Positions 18,113 to 27,003 of a DNA stretch of 42,022 nucleotides are shown in pieces. Position 1 is the stretch's first letter. Each line of letters opens with the position of its first letter. The notes under the pieces are model-generated. The model was not told the DNA's origin. It worked only from the letters and a program-made list of their open reading frames with translations, and searched no databases. The DNA is taken from NCBI GenBank assembly GCA_024639065.1, contig JAHEJC010000009.1:1-42022 (forward strand). Reading direction: 5' to 3'. The DNA comes from Lewinellaceae bacterium (lineage in GTDB: Bacteria > Bacteroidota > Bacteroidia > Chitinophagales > Saprospiraceae). The translations under genes and the position numbers were made by a program.

Positions 18113-19189
18113 CTAGATATTTTGGTTTATACAGTTAAGATCTTCAAAAGCCTGTTTTAATCTTACTTTGAATGATTCCTCAGCTGCTCTTAACCATTTT
18201 CGGGGATCATAGAATTTCTTATTGGGTTTATCGGGCCCCTCCGGATTACCCAATTGAGCTTGAAGGTAATCTTTATGTTCAGCATAATAAGCCCGAACAC
18301 CATCCCAAAAAGCCCATTGTGTATCCGTATCAATATTCATTTTTACTGCCCCATAACTTATTGCCTCCCTTATTTCTTCTTGTTTGGATCCGGAGCCACC
18401 ATGGAAAACGAAGTTAATTGGATTGCTTTTGGTACGGTATTTTGCTTCCACAAAATCTTGAGAATTTTTAAGAATAATTGGGGTAAGCGTTACATTACCC
18501 GGTTTATACACTCCGTGTACATTACCAAATGCAGCTGCAATTGTAAATTGGTCACTCACTTTACTCAAAGCTTCGTAAGCGAAAGCTACTTCTTCTGGTT
18601 GGGTATACAATAATGAGTTGTCGACATCGGTATTATCTACTCCATCTTCCTCTCCTCCAGTAACGCCTAATTCGATTTCCAATGTCATACCAAGCGGAGC
18701 CATTCTCTTAAGGTAGGCTACACTTATTTCCACATTTTCTTCAATGGGCTCTTCAGAAAGATCCAGCATATGAGAGCTGTACAGCGGTTTTTGGTGTTTT
18801 TCAAAGTGAGCTTCACTCGCTTCGATAAGTCCATCCACCCAAGGGAGTAGTTTTTTTGCACAATGATCTGTGTGGAGGATTACGGTTACTCCATAAGCTT
18901 CTGCAAGATTATGTACGTGATGCGCACCAGAAATTCCTCCTATAATCGCTGCTTTTTGGTCTGCATTAGACAAGCCTTTCCCAGCATTGAAAACAGCTCC
19001 TCCATTTGAAAATTGAATAATTACGGGGGAATTCACTGCTGCCGCTGTCTCTAAAACTGCATTTACAGTATTGGAGCCAACAACATTTACAGCCGGAAGG
19101 GCAAAGTTATTTTCATTGGCATAATTCAGTAAATGAGTTACTTCTGAACCGTATAATACACCTGGTCTAAATTTCGTTTTTGTGCTCAT
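18113..19189 (-). CDS. fbaA: Class II fructose-bisphosphate aldolase
   Basis: The 358-residue enzyme splits fructose 1,6-bisphosphate in glycolysis and runs in reverse for gluconeogenesis. It is of the E. coli FbaA (class IIA) type in length and sequence. Zinc ligands lie in VILHTDHCAKK, GNVHGVYKPG and NFVFHGGSGS. The Asp-containing HTDHC segment, EIELGVTGGEEDGVDN and MNIDTDTQWA are also in place. It starts 8 bases after the trxB stop, so the two form an operon with trxB first. No terminator with a T-run is visible after the stop. Confidence 0.96.
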   Translation of the reverse strand: MSTKTKFRPGVLYGSEVTHLLNYANENNFALPAVNVVGSNTVNAVLETAAAVNSPVIIQFSNGGAVFNAGKGLSNADQKAAIIGGISGAHHVHNLAEAYGVTVILHTDHCAKKLLPWVDGLIEASEAHFEKHQKPLYSSHMLDLSEEPIEENVEISVAYLKRMAPLGMTLEIELGVTGGEEDGVDNTDVDNSLLYTQPEEVAFAYEALSKVSDQFTIAAAFGNVHGVYKPGNVTLTPIILKNSQDFVEAKYRTKSNPINFVFHGGSGSKQEEIREAISYGAVKMNIDTDTQWAFWDGVRAYYAEHKDYLQAQLGNPEGPDKPNKKFYDPRKWLRAAEESFKVRLKQAFEDLNCINQNI

Positions 19190-19197
19190 AATAGATT

Positions 19198-20142
19198 TTA
19201 TATTTTTCCAATTTCAGTTAAATATCTTTCAGCATCTAAGGCAGCCATACAACCTGTTCCTGCAGCGGTTACAGCTTGTCTATAGATTTTATCCTGGGCA
19301 TCTCCGCTAGCAAACACCCCTGGTCGATTAGTCTTGGTACTCCCTGCTTGGGTAATCAAATAATTGGTATCATCCATATCAAGCCAATCCTTAAATATGT
19401 CCGTATTAGGTTCATGACCTATGGCGACAAAAAAGCCCTTTACTTCTAAAGTACTTTCTTCCTGAGTCTTATTCTGAATAACTCGGACCCCTTCTACCTC
19501 TCCATTTCCAATAATCTCTTGTGCTTCTGTATTCCAATGTATTTCAATGTTTTTAGCGGCCATGACTCTTTCTTGCATAATCTTAGACGCTCTTAGTTCG
19601 TCTCTTCTTACTAATAAATGCACTTTAGGACACAGTTTGGATAAATATAATGACTCTTCAGCGGCGGTATCTCCTCCTCCGACCACTGCTACTTCTTGTC
19701 CACGAAAGAAAAATCCATCGCAAACCGCGCATGCAGAAACTCCTTTATTCATAAACTTTTCTTCAGTTTCCAAACCTAGCCACTTCGCACTAGCTCCCGT
19801 AGCAATTATTATGGTTTCAGCATGAATTTCTTTACCAGACTCCGTCCAGGCCTTATGGACAGGACCCGTGAAATCCACTTTCGCGATAAGTTCGTATCGA
19901 ACATCCGTCCCAAATCTTTCGGCCTGAGCTTTTAAGTCCTCCATCATTTCTGGGCCTTGTACGCCTTTGGGGTAGCCTGGATAATTTTCTACTTCTGTCG
20001 TAATCGTTAATTGTCCTCCAGGCTGCATACCTGTGTATAAAACAGGACTCAAATTAGCCCTGGCTGCATAAATAGCCGCTGAATAACCGGCGGGTCCCGA
20101 ACCAATTATTAAGCATAACATTTTTTCTATGGAATCACTCAT
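19198..20142 (-). CDS. trxB: Thioredoxin-disulfide reductase
   Basis: The 314-residue flavoprotein passes electrons from NADPH through FAD and a CxxC pair to thioredoxin. The FAD motif is GSGPAGYSAAIYAARA, the redox pair is CAVCDG, the NADPH motif is GGGDTAAEESL, and the C-terminal FAD site is GVFASGDAQD. Length and motif order are standard for the low-molecular-weight bacterial enzyme. It is the first gene of a trxB-fbaA pair. A thioredoxin partner could also supply electrons to the NrdAB ribonucleotide reductase encoded later in the window, which is inference. Confidence 0.97.
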   Translation of the reverse strand: MSDSIEKMLCLIIGSGPAGYSAAIYAARANLSPVLYTGMQPGGQLTITTEVENYPGYPKGVQGPEMMEDLKAQAERFGTDVRYELIAKVDFTGPVHKAWTESGKEIHAETIIIATGASAKWLGLETEEKFMNKGVSACAVCDGFFFRGQEVAVVGGGDTAAEESLYLSKLCPKVHLLVRRDELRASKIMQERVMAAKNIEIHWNTEAQEIIGNGEVEGVRVIQNKTQEESTLEVKGFFVAIGHEPNTDIFKDWLDMDDTNYLITQAGSTKTNRPGVFASGDAQDKIYRQAVTAAGTGCMAALDAERYLTEIGKI

Positions 20143-20163
20143 ATGTATTCAATTTTAAAAGCA

Positions 20164-20171
20164 CAAAAATA
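20164..20171 (-). promoter_or_regulatory. Candidate -7 promoter element for trxB-fbaA
   Basis: On the minus strand this reads TATTTTTG, an exact match to TAnnTTTG, 21 bases before the trxB ATG. No clear -33 element is seen. Confidence 0.45.
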
Positions 20172-20315
20172 TAAATAATTACCTATATATAAACATATAT
20201 AATCAGATCGTCGGAAACTTTGACATATTGATCTATTGTTTACAATTTAATCAACCAAAAGTTTGTATTATAAATGTCTGAATGGTGACAAAATCTTCTT
20301 CAATAATTTGAAATC

Positions 20316-21815
20316 ATGAATTTACTCTTGGCCTGCATTAGTTTGTTGTCTTTATCAATTTGGTTTACATTTAAACAAAACCGATTGTTGGCTAGAATCG
20401 CTATACCTATGTTTTATATGGGAACTGCTGGGCTAATCGGAGTTTTGTTGTATAATGCATGGTTTGAAGGTGCCGATATGTGGGGTAATTTTATGACTTA
20501 CTTTTTGAAGTTTAGTGTAATTACACTGCTCACCTTATTTATCAGTAATTTTAAGAAATTTAAACTGCTAAATTTTGTTTTGTTTCCACTTGGTCTCTTA
20601 TGGATATCTCCCCAACTGAATTTTCAACTACAAAAATACGCAGATCAAGAAGGAGAATTGTTAGTTCATCTAGATGATCAAGTGGAATATCAAAAACTAA
20701 TGGAGGCCTTTGATGGAAGTTTATTTAATATCACTAAAGCTTTTGAAATAGATATTTCTGAACACCCGCTAAACAAATATTACTTAGTAGATATAGAATA
20801 TAAGCAGTTGGATAAGGTTACCAAGAAACTCAAAAGCTTAAAATTTATAGACGACTTTGAATATAATGAAACGGTTCAGGTTGAACCCATACCCACGATT
20901 GAATCGACTAGGTATTCATTAGAGAAACCATTTTGGATTGGTGACCCTTTGTTTGAACAGCAATGGGGTCTGCAGGCATTAAATCCTCAAGAACTCAACG
21001 ACCTATTACAAGAAAAGCAAATCAACCCGAAATCAAAAATTAAGATCGCCATTCTAGATACTGGAGTAGACGGTAAGCATGAGGACCTAGAGGCCGTATT
21101 CACGAGCACCAACAGCATTTACGATATAGACCAAATTGGACATGGCACACATTGCGCAGGCATAGCTGCGGCGATGAACCACAATGGAAAAGGCATTGCA
21201 TCATTGCCTCTTAATGATTTTATCGAAGTTACCAGTATCAAGGTGCTCAAGCGAGGTGGATCCGGTACGCAAAAAGATATTATTCAAGGAATAATTGACG
21301 CGACTGATGGAGGCGCTAAGGTTTTGTCCTTATCATTAGGAGGAAGAAGTAGTGATAAAAAACAAAGAGCCTATGAATTGGCAGTAAATTACGCGAATAA
21401 TCAAGGGGCCATTGTCATTGTTGCAGCTGGGAATAATGGGGGAGATGCCCGAAACACGGCTCCAGCTAATGTACCTGGAGTTATTGCTGTCGCTGCCGTA
21501 GATGAAAATTTAAATCGAGCGTCATTTTCGAATTCCGTCGAATTTATTGAAATGGGTATTGCCGCACCTGGGGTCAATATTATATCCACCGTTCCCGGTA
21601 ATCAATATAAATCTTTCAACGGTACTTCAATGGCTACGCCTTTTGTGGCCTCTTTAGTCGCAATTATCAAATGTATTCAACCCAGTAGTTCGACTTTGGA
21701 AGTGTTTCAAATCTTAGATCAAAATAGTGTTCAAACTCAAAATAATAACCAAACTGGATCTCTCATTAATCCTGTAAAATCTATTGAATCGATTATAGGT
21801 CAAAATGCCTTCTGA
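20316..21815 (+). CDS. Membrane-anchored subtilisin-like serine protease (S8)
   Basis: The 499-residue protein carries a complete subtilase domain: Asp248 (AILDTGVDG), His276 (GHGTHCAGIAAA), the oxyanion Asn373 (AAGNNGG) and Ser438 (NGTSMATPFVASL). Instead of a cleavable signal peptide it starts with about three or four hydrophobic segments in residues 1-100, so the protease is probably tethered to the inner membrane. Residues about 110-190 (GELLVHLDD, NKYYLVDIEY, KKLKSLKFIDDFEYNE) have the spacing of an I9-like propeptide, which would fold the catalytic domain and inhibit it until cleavage. Its 3' end overlaps the convergent aroK by 23 bases. Substrate unknown. Confidence 0.9.
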   Translation: MNLLLACISLLSLSIWFTFKQNRLLARIAIPMFYMGTAGLIGVLLYNAWFEGADMWGNFMTYFLKFSVITLLTLFISNFKKFKLLNFVLFPLGLLWISPQLNFQLQKYADQEGELLVHLDDQVEYQKLMEAFDGSLFNITKAFEIDISEHPLNKYYLVDIEYKQLDKVTKKLKSLKFIDDFEYNETVQVEPIPTIESTRYSLEKPFWIGDPLFEQQWGLQALNPQELNDLLQEKQINPKSKIKIAILDTGVDGKHEDLEAVFTSTNSIYDIDQIGHGTHCAGIAAAMNHNGKGIASLPLNDFIEVTSIKVLKRGGSGTQKDIIQGIIDATDGGAKVLSLSLGGRSSDKKQRAYELAVNYANNQGAIVIVAAGNNGGDARNTAPANVPGVIAVAAVDENLNRASFSNSVEFIEMGIAAPGVNIISTVPGNQYKSFNGTSMATPFVASLVAIIKCIQPSSSTLEVFQILDQNSVQTQNNNQTGSLINPVKSIESIIGQNAF

Positions 21816-22338
21816 GATATTCTTCTATTTTATCTAATAAATCTTGATTATGATAATCATGGATTACAAATTTTGCCTGTCCATAATCTAACTTACGTTG
21901 TTCCAATTTTTGGGTGACGAAATCCGTTAATTCGTCAAGTGACATTCCATCGATCAATGGTCTTTTCTCCATCCCTTTTCTAAGGTTTTGGATTAAACTA
22001 GGTACTGGCTTCGATATGAAAATGGTCACTCCGAATTCATTCATCAAATCGATATTATTATCAAAACAAGGAGCACCCCCTCCGGTCGAAACGATGACCT
22101 GGTTAAATTTTAGAATTACTTCCTGTAAACAGGCCTTTTCAATCTTTCGAAAAGCCGCCTCGCCTTCCTGTTCGAATATTGAAGAAATGTTCTTTTCCTG
22201 CACCGTTTCGATGTACTGATCTAAATCAATATAGTTCCACCCTAAAGAACTGGCTATTTTACGTCCAACAAATGATTTACCGGCTCCCATAAATCCTATA
22301 AGAAAAACCATTCTTTTATTTCTTTCTTTTGGAATCAT
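21793..22338 (-). CDS. aroK: Shikimate kinase
   Basis: The 181-residue P-loop kinase phosphorylates shikimate in the chorismate pathway. Walker A is GFMGAGKSFVG, the shikimate-binding Asp is in YIDLDQYIE, the FRKIE motif carries the substrate arginine, and the glycine triplet is VSTGGGAP. The lid region KRPLIDG is intact. The ATG at 22338 gives MIPKERNKRMVFLIG. The internal ATG at 22311 would start at MVFLIGFMG, as in most family members, and may be the real one. It converges with the subtilase gene with a 23-base overlap. Confidence 0.94.
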   Translation of the reverse strand: MIPKERNKRMVFLIGFMGAGKSFVGRKIASSLGWNYIDLDQYIETVQEKNISSIFEQEGEAAFRKIEKACLQEVILKFNQVIVSTGGGAPCFDNNIDLMNEFGVTIFISKPVPSLIQNLRKGMEKRPLIDGMSLDELTDFVTQKLEQRKLDYGQAKFVIHDYHNQDLLDKIEEYLRRHFDL

Positions 22339-22359
22339 TCGTTTTTAAGTAGTATCCTC

Positions 22360-22367
22360 TAACTTTG
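22360..22367 (+). promoter_or_regulatory. Candidate -7 promoter element for the DUF1573-yajC operon
   Basis: TAACTTTG matches TAnnTTTG exactly. It ends only 8 bases before the ATG at 22376, so the transcript would have a 5' leader of a few bases at most. Confidence 0.5.
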
Positions 22368-22375
22368 TATTACTT

Positions 22376-22849
22376 ATGAATAAATATCTTTTTTTATTAC
22401 TCAGTTTCGTATTATGTTTCTGTAATAATCCAAACTATTCAGACAATGTTAAAGCTATTGATCAAGATATTGTGGATATGATTCACATTCCCGAATCTGA
22501 TGCTGACCCCAAAGATCGTTCTAAAATAGCACAAATTTCATTTGATGAAATGACTTTTAATTTTGATACGGTCAAAGAAGGTACTTTGGTAAGACATAGA
22601 TTTCCATTTAAAAATACCGGAACCGCTAATTTATTGATTCATTCAATCCGCAGCACATGTGGCTGTACCGCTACCGATTGGTCAAAAGAAATTATAAAAT
22701 CTCAAGATACAAGTAGTATTTTGGTTACTTTTAACACAAAAGAGAAAACCAATTTCCAGAATAAACCGATCTTTGTTTTGAGTAACGCCATACCCAATCA
22801 AATCAAATTAGAGTTAAATGGGTATGTAATTTCAAAAAAATTGAAATAA
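22376..22849 (+). CDS. DUF1573-domain lipoprotein
   Basis: The 157-residue product has a hydrophobic N-terminus (MNKYLFLLLSFVLCFC) with cysteines that suit a lipoprotein, though the lipobox is not canonical. The DUF1573 domain, an Ig-like fold, runs from about residue 55 to 150: FDEMTFNFDTVKEG, HRFPFKNTGTANLLI, the hallmark STCGCTATDW, and a C-terminal LELNGYV. Function of the domain is unknown. It is common and multicopy in Bacteroidota and presumably acts in the envelope. yajC follows after 10 bases, so the two form an operon. Confidence 0.88.
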   Translation: MNKYLFLLLSFVLCFCNNPNYSDNVKAIDQDIVDMIHIPESDADPKDRSKIAQISFDEMTFNFDTVKEGTLVRHRFPFKNTGTANLLIHSIRSTCGCTATDWSKEIIKSQDTSSILVTFNTKEKTNFQNKPIFVLSNAIPNQIKLELNGYVISKKLK

Positions 22850-22859
22850 TTAGAATAAA

Positions 22860-23189
22860 ATGATTGACGTATTTTTTTTACAAGCAGCACAACCAAATCC
22901 AATTATGAGCTGGCTGCCTTTAATACTAATCTTCGGAGTACTTTATTTCTTTATGATTAGACCTCAGGCGAAAAAGCAGAAAGCTCAAACCAAATTTCTA
23001 GGCGAAATTCAAAAAGGAGATGAAATTGTTACTTCATCAGGCATCGTAGGGCGAATCAATAAAATAGAGGGCAATACGTTAACCCTGCAAATTGACTCGA
23101 AGACTTTTGTAAAGGTCCTCAAAGGCTCTATTTCTAAAGAAATGACGGATAGCTACCAAAAGGAAGAGCAACCAAAAGAAACGACCTAG
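22860..23189 (+). CDS. yajC: Preprotein translocase subunit YajC
   Basis: The 109-residue product has one membrane helix (about residues 15-33, ending FMIRPQAKKQKA, the family signature). A small cytoplasmic domain follows with GDEIVTSSGIVGRI, as in YajC. It associates with SecDF in the inner membrane and helps protein export. It is the second gene after the DUF1573 lipoprotein, a pairing that also occurs in other Bacteroidota, so the lipoprotein may be linked to export; that link is inference. Confidence 0.95.
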   Translation: MIDVFFLQAAQPNPIMSWLPLILIFGVLYFFMIRPQAKKQKAQTKFLGEIQKGDEIVTSSGIVGRINKIEGNTLTLQIDSKTFVKVLKGSISKEMTDSYQKEEQPKETT

Positions 23190-23542
23190 CTGGCTTAAGT
23201 ATTCAGCTTGAATTACATGAATGCTTCTCTAAGCTGCAACGTCGATCTATGGCTTTGATCAAGTCTTATTGAGCTTAAGACATATTATCCCAGTCATATA
23301 GAATGATTCAATAAACTTCCAACAAACAAACCTCTTTAGGAGCATTTCAGCAATCCCCTCAAAATAAATGAAGCATGATCTGCACCATAATAAGTCGTTT
23401 TCAACACCATGTAGTGAGTAGATCGCTCTGCATATTGTAACTTTTTGTTTGCGAAAGAAGGATTAATGAGTTCGTTTCTTAGATAAAAAAAGAGGCAAAC
23501 TGAATGTAAGTTGCCTCATTTTCTATAATTCAATTGACCTAT
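23190..23542. other. 353-base gap between convergent transcripts
   Basis: No gene or RNA is visible. The right end holds the terminator at 23484-23517. The remainder is A/T-rich sequence without long frames or clear repeats. Confidence 0.5.
23484..23517 (-). terminator. Intrinsic terminator after the type IX adhesin gene
   Basis: GAGGCAA (23492-23498) and TTGCCTC (23511-23517) form a 7-bp stem. On the minus strand it is followed by a run of seven T. It lies 26 bases after the adhesin stop. On the plus strand only ATTTT follows, so termination there would be weak. Confidence 0.75.
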
Positions 23543-26500
23543 TTATCTTAGCACGGTTACATTTCCTTTCTTGGTAAAAATATCTCCATCAGTACATCTT
23601 ATCCAAACGTAATAACCGAACACATCCGCTGCTACCTCTTTACCGTCATGTCTGCCATCCCAGCCTGTACTGGGCGTGGTTGTTCTAAACACTTGCTCGC
23701 CCCATCGATTGTAAATCATGAATTCAATTTCATCAATCGTATTTCCTCTTACGAAAAGTATATCATTATTCCCATCATTATTCGGTGTAAATGCATTTGG
23801 AATAAAAATGAATGGTTCTTCACAAGCTGGTATTTCAACGGTAACCGTTACTTCAGCGGTTGTCATACACCCATCTGAATCCGTTATTTTTACAGAATAG
23901 GTTGTTGTTTCTGTTGGCGTTGCTATTGGATTAAAAATAGTAGGATTATCCAATGTACCGGCTGGCTCCCACATATAAATATAAGTTGGGTCGTTAACGG
24001 TCTCCAATTGTGACATTTGTCCTAGAATTATATTAGACGGATCTGCCGTGGCATCAAAGGGTCCAAGTTCTTTTATATCTATACGGATGGTATCCTTTCT
24101 GGAACAACCACTTTGATTCATGGTCATCAATATATAATCTGTATCCGCCGTGGGGTTTAAGATGGCATTGGGTCCATCGGTAGGTCCGGAGATTTGATCT
24201 GCCGGAGACCACATGTAAGTAAGCTCTTGCTGCGGCTTAAGGTTGGTTGTGACAACTTCAATTTCATCTCCAGAACACACTATATCAGGAAGCGTATAAT
24301 TTATTTCTAGTTCGATGGAGCCCGGGTTTATGGAGATCGACTCACTCATAGAGCATCCATAAGCATCTTCGGCTGTGGCTGTGTAGATCGTGAGTGCACT
24401 AGGATTTACTGGTATTTCAGAACCCATTCCAATTTCGATCCCATTCTGATCAGTCCATATGATTGGAACTTGCTCCCCTGTGAGCGTAACGGATAAAACC
24501 ATTGAATCACCTTGACAGAGCGTTGTATCCATGGGCAAAGATGGCGTTAAAGAAAATAATGGAGGTACAAATACCAAAACCGTATCTACCAAACTACAAT
24601 CATCAATTTGCGTATCGGTAATGGTCACTACAAAAGTAGTTGATTCATTTACTTGGACTGAGGGATTTATCGCATTTGGATCATCCAGCAAATCTGCTGG
24701 TTGCCATTCAAATGTAAAACGATCCGAACCGTTAGGATTTAACTCTACCTGGCCTGCAAAACAGGCAATAATGGTATCAGGTATTTGATTTGCTGCATCA
24801 AGTACGGGAATAAATACCAGGAATTCTTTTTCTGCTGAACAGTCAGCACTGGTGTCTTCAACTAATACACTTATCATTACGTGATCCGATAGGGTGAGTA
24901 TTGGATTCACAGCATTGGGATTATCAAATAATTCAGCTGGCGACCAGGTCCACAAATATTCAGGATTACCATTTGGATTTAATTCCACGGGTGTGTTAAT
25001 ACATGTTTCTAACGTATCCGGTATCGCGTCAATTGCTGCTTTGACCCCGATACGCGCTAAAATCGTTTTTTCGCCTTCACATCCTTCAATATCTGGTTTG
25101 GAAATTTTCACAGTCACTTCGACTTCCTCATCCAAAACAAGCGACGGATTTCTTGAATTGGGGTCTTCAAACAAATCAGCCGGAGACCATTCATATTCCA
25201 ATTCCGGATTAGCATTTGGATTAAGAAAAATAGTTTCACCAGGACAACCTTCATTTATATCGTCGATAGCATCTAATGCTAAATCAATAATATCAAAAGC
25301 AACAATGGTCTTTTCTAAGGTACACCCTTCAACATTTGGGTCGGTAATATTAATGGTAATCTCAAGCCCCGGTTCAATAACTATAGTAGGATTAATTGCA
25401 TTAGGATCACTTACTTTATCGGCTGGCGACCACTCGTATACAAATCCTTCTTCTATACCATTTGGATTCAATTCAATGGTTTGACCTAAACATCCAATGG
25501 CAGAATCAGGAATCATATTAAGCGTTTCCAAAATTGGGATCCGTACAGCAATTTCTTTTTCATCTCTACAATTGGATCGAGGATCTCTCACTTTTACCTT
25601 GACAACAATTGGAGAGTCAATCGTTATAGTGGGATTAAATGAAGTAGGATCACCAAAAAATTCAGCAGGACTCCATTCATATTCAAAATCTGGATTACCA
25701 TCCGGGTTTAAGCTGACTTGTTCTCCAAAACAACCTTTGACTTCATCTGGTATATTAGCAAGGACAATCGGGTTAACATCTTCTAAATAGAAAGTAACCT
25801 CACTGTCAATGGTATCAAAACAAGCACCCGATGAAACACCAGCAATGAGTCTTACGGTATAAGTACCAGGTCCAGGATAGGTATGTACTAAATCATAGGT
25901 ACTGACCTTTAAGAGTGGGTCATTAATTAAATCAGGATACCATACAACAGAATCCACATTTTGGCTTTCATTAATAAAAGTACCTGTATTGGTTCCACAA
26001 AATTCGTTCGGTACATCTATTTTGGCGATAATATCGTCGATACAATCTCGCACATTATATTGAAAATCCCTTCGCACCATAGAAAGCAATTCTCCGTCGC
26101 GATACTCCTCCATACAAACACCTACAATAAATTGACCAATTATATCCGGGCCCCCTGATAAGAGTCCTGTCTCGGCATCTATTTTCAATGGTACATCGCT
26201 TCCCAACATATTATCAATTCCATAAAGTGGGCCATTCCAGGTAATTTCTTCATAAGGTGGACCAAATGGCGGTTGAGGTCTGGGAATTTCCCGGGTTGCT
26301 CCTCTTAAAGGAGTGCATAATGAATATACGATGGAGTCTCCATTGACATCCGTAGCGCCATGATCAAAGGTCACATCATCACCAGTGCAAATATATATAG
26401 GAGCCCATTGCTTGAAAGAAGGTGAACTATTACATAGGGTCTGGGAGACTGCCGTGATTTTAGTATACACGGTCATCCCAGTATTCAATGGATCCGAAAC

Positions 26501-26965
26501 ATTCAGCACCGATCGGTTACGACAACATCGTTCATAGGACAACAAATATCCATTGGGATTAAAAGGTAATTCCACCGTCATTTCATAAGTGGTCTGGTGA
26601 ACACAGATGTCCCCGGTTGTTACGGTGCACCTACTTATCAAAAATTGATTCAATGTATCATCATTATTCAAAGGAATCAAAATTTGACCATTTACACCTA
26701 GCTCTATTAATCGCTGATTGGTCACTAAATCAAAGATTCCAATAGATGCAGGATCATCAAAGAGCGCATCAGGATTTGCCAGATTACAATCCCTTCTTAC
26801 CACCAAAGTTACTTTGTACATATTATTTCCTAGGCACTCATAAGTTATATCCCCGCCTACTAAGTGTGAAGCAGAGAGATCATTGGGAATAATTAAGGTA
26901 AACAGGCCAATTCCAATAATTGTAAATAGCCTGAGGAATTTTCTAGCTGCTGTTTGTTTTATCAT
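23543..26965 (-). CDS. Large repeat adhesin with type IX secretion sorting domain (CHU_C / type B CTD)
   Basis: I chose the ATG at 26965, which gives 1,140 residues with a good signal peptide (MIKQTAARKFLRLFTIIGIG, then LFTLIIPNDLSA). Earlier in-frame starts at 26989, 26983 and a TTG at 27007 add only polar residues. The N-terminal third starts HLVGGDITYECLGNNMY and contains the Cys-rich segments seen in Bacteroidota surface proteins. The middle is a set of Ig/PKD-like tandem repeats. The C-terminus is the gliding-motility sorting domain: PNAFTPNNDGNNDIL, IYNRWGEQVF, GWDGRHDGKEV, then DVFGYYVWI. It should be exported by Sec, crossed through the type IX system and shown on the surface. It is the last gene of a porP-porE-adhesin operon. 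Confidence 0.9.
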   Translation of the reverse strand: MIKQTAARKFLRLFTIIGIGLFTLIIPNDLSASHLVGGDITYECLGNNMYKVTLVVRRDCNLANPDALFDDPASIGIFDLVTNQRLIELGVNGQILIPLNNDDTLNQFLISRCTVTTGDICVHQTTYEMTVELPFNPNGYLLSYERCCRNRSVLNVSDPLNTGMTVYTKITAVSQTLCNSSPSFKQWAPIYICTGDDVTFDHGATDVNGDSIVYSLCTPLRGATREIPRPQPPFGPPYEEITWNGPLYGIDNMLGSDVPLKIDAETGLLSGGPDIIGQFIVGVCMEEYRDGELLSMVRRDFQYNVRDCIDDIIAKIDVPNEFCGTNTGTFINESQNVDSVVWYPDLINDPLLKVSTYDLVHTYPGPGTYTVRLIAGVSSGACFDTIDSEVTFYLEDVNPIVLANIPDEVKGCFGEQVSLNPDGNPDFEYEWSPAEFFGDPTSFNPTITIDSPIVVKVKVRDPRSNCRDEKEIAVRIPILETLNMIPDSAIGCLGQTIELNPNGIEEGFVYEWSPADKVSDPNAINPTIVIEPGLEITINITDPNVEGCTLEKTIVAFDIIDLALDAIDDINEGCPGETIFLNPNANPELEYEWSPADLFEDPNSRNPSLVLDEEVEVTVKISKPDIEGCEGEKTILARIGVKAAIDAIPDTLETCINTPVELNPNGNPEYLWTWSPAELFDNPNAVNPILTLSDHVMISVLVEDTSADCSAEKEFLVFIPVLDAANQIPDTIIACFAGQVELNPNGSDRFTFEWQPADLLDDPNAINPSVQVNESTTFVVTITDTQIDDCSLVDTVLVFVPPLFSLTPSLPMDTTLCQGDSMVLSVTLTGEQVPIIWTDQNGIEIGMGSEIPVNPSALTIYTATAEDAYGCSMSESISINPGSIELEINYTLPDIVCSGDEIEVVTTNLKPQQELTYMWSPADQISGPTDGPNAILNPTADTDYILMTMNQSGCSRKDTIRIDIKELGPFDATADPSNIILGQMSQLETVNDPTYIYMWEPAGTLDNPTIFNPIATPTETTTYSVKITDSDGCMTTAEVTVTVEIPACEEPFIFIPNAFTPNNDGNNDILFVRGNTIDEIEFMIYNRWGEQVFRTTTPSTGWDGRHDGKEVAADVFGYYVWIRCTDGDIFTKKGNVTVLR
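24600..25790 (-). repeat. Five tandem Ig/PKD-like repeats of about 80 codons in the adhesin
   Basis: Five units each contain a version of ELNPNG, then E-WSPADL, then DPNAINP and a VTITD strand, ending in a Cys followed by an EKE-type segment. The core motifs fall at about 24,700, 24,950, 25,190, 25,430 and 25,690, giving a period of roughly 240 bases. Two more divergent copies (MWSPADQISGP and MWEPAGTLDNP) lie nearer the sorting domain. At the DNA level the copies differ a lot, so recent unequal exchange is unlikely. Confidence 0.85.
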
Positions 26966-27003
26966 ATATATGTGCTGCGACATTGACATTTCAAATTTTA
27001 AAA

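Noticed and set aside
21793-21815. Convergent overlap of the subtilase and aroK genes as evidence of a frameshift or error
   Set aside because: Both proteins end naturally with intact domains, and a 23-base tail overlap is ordinary in compact genomes.
23190-23480. Possible RNA gene or degraded gene in the gap after yajC
   Set aside because: No tRNA fold, no long frame and no recognisable protein remnant could be read in any frame.
24531-25790. Open frames on the plus strand opposite the adhesin, up to 196 codons
   Set aside because: They arise from the repeated composition of the adhesin on the minus strand, have no family-like sequence, and lie wholly inside a well-supported gene.
24600-25790. 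Regularly spaced repeats, considered as a CRISPR array
   Set aside because: The period is about 240 bases, the copies are degenerate, and they are in frame within a gene. They are protein repeats.
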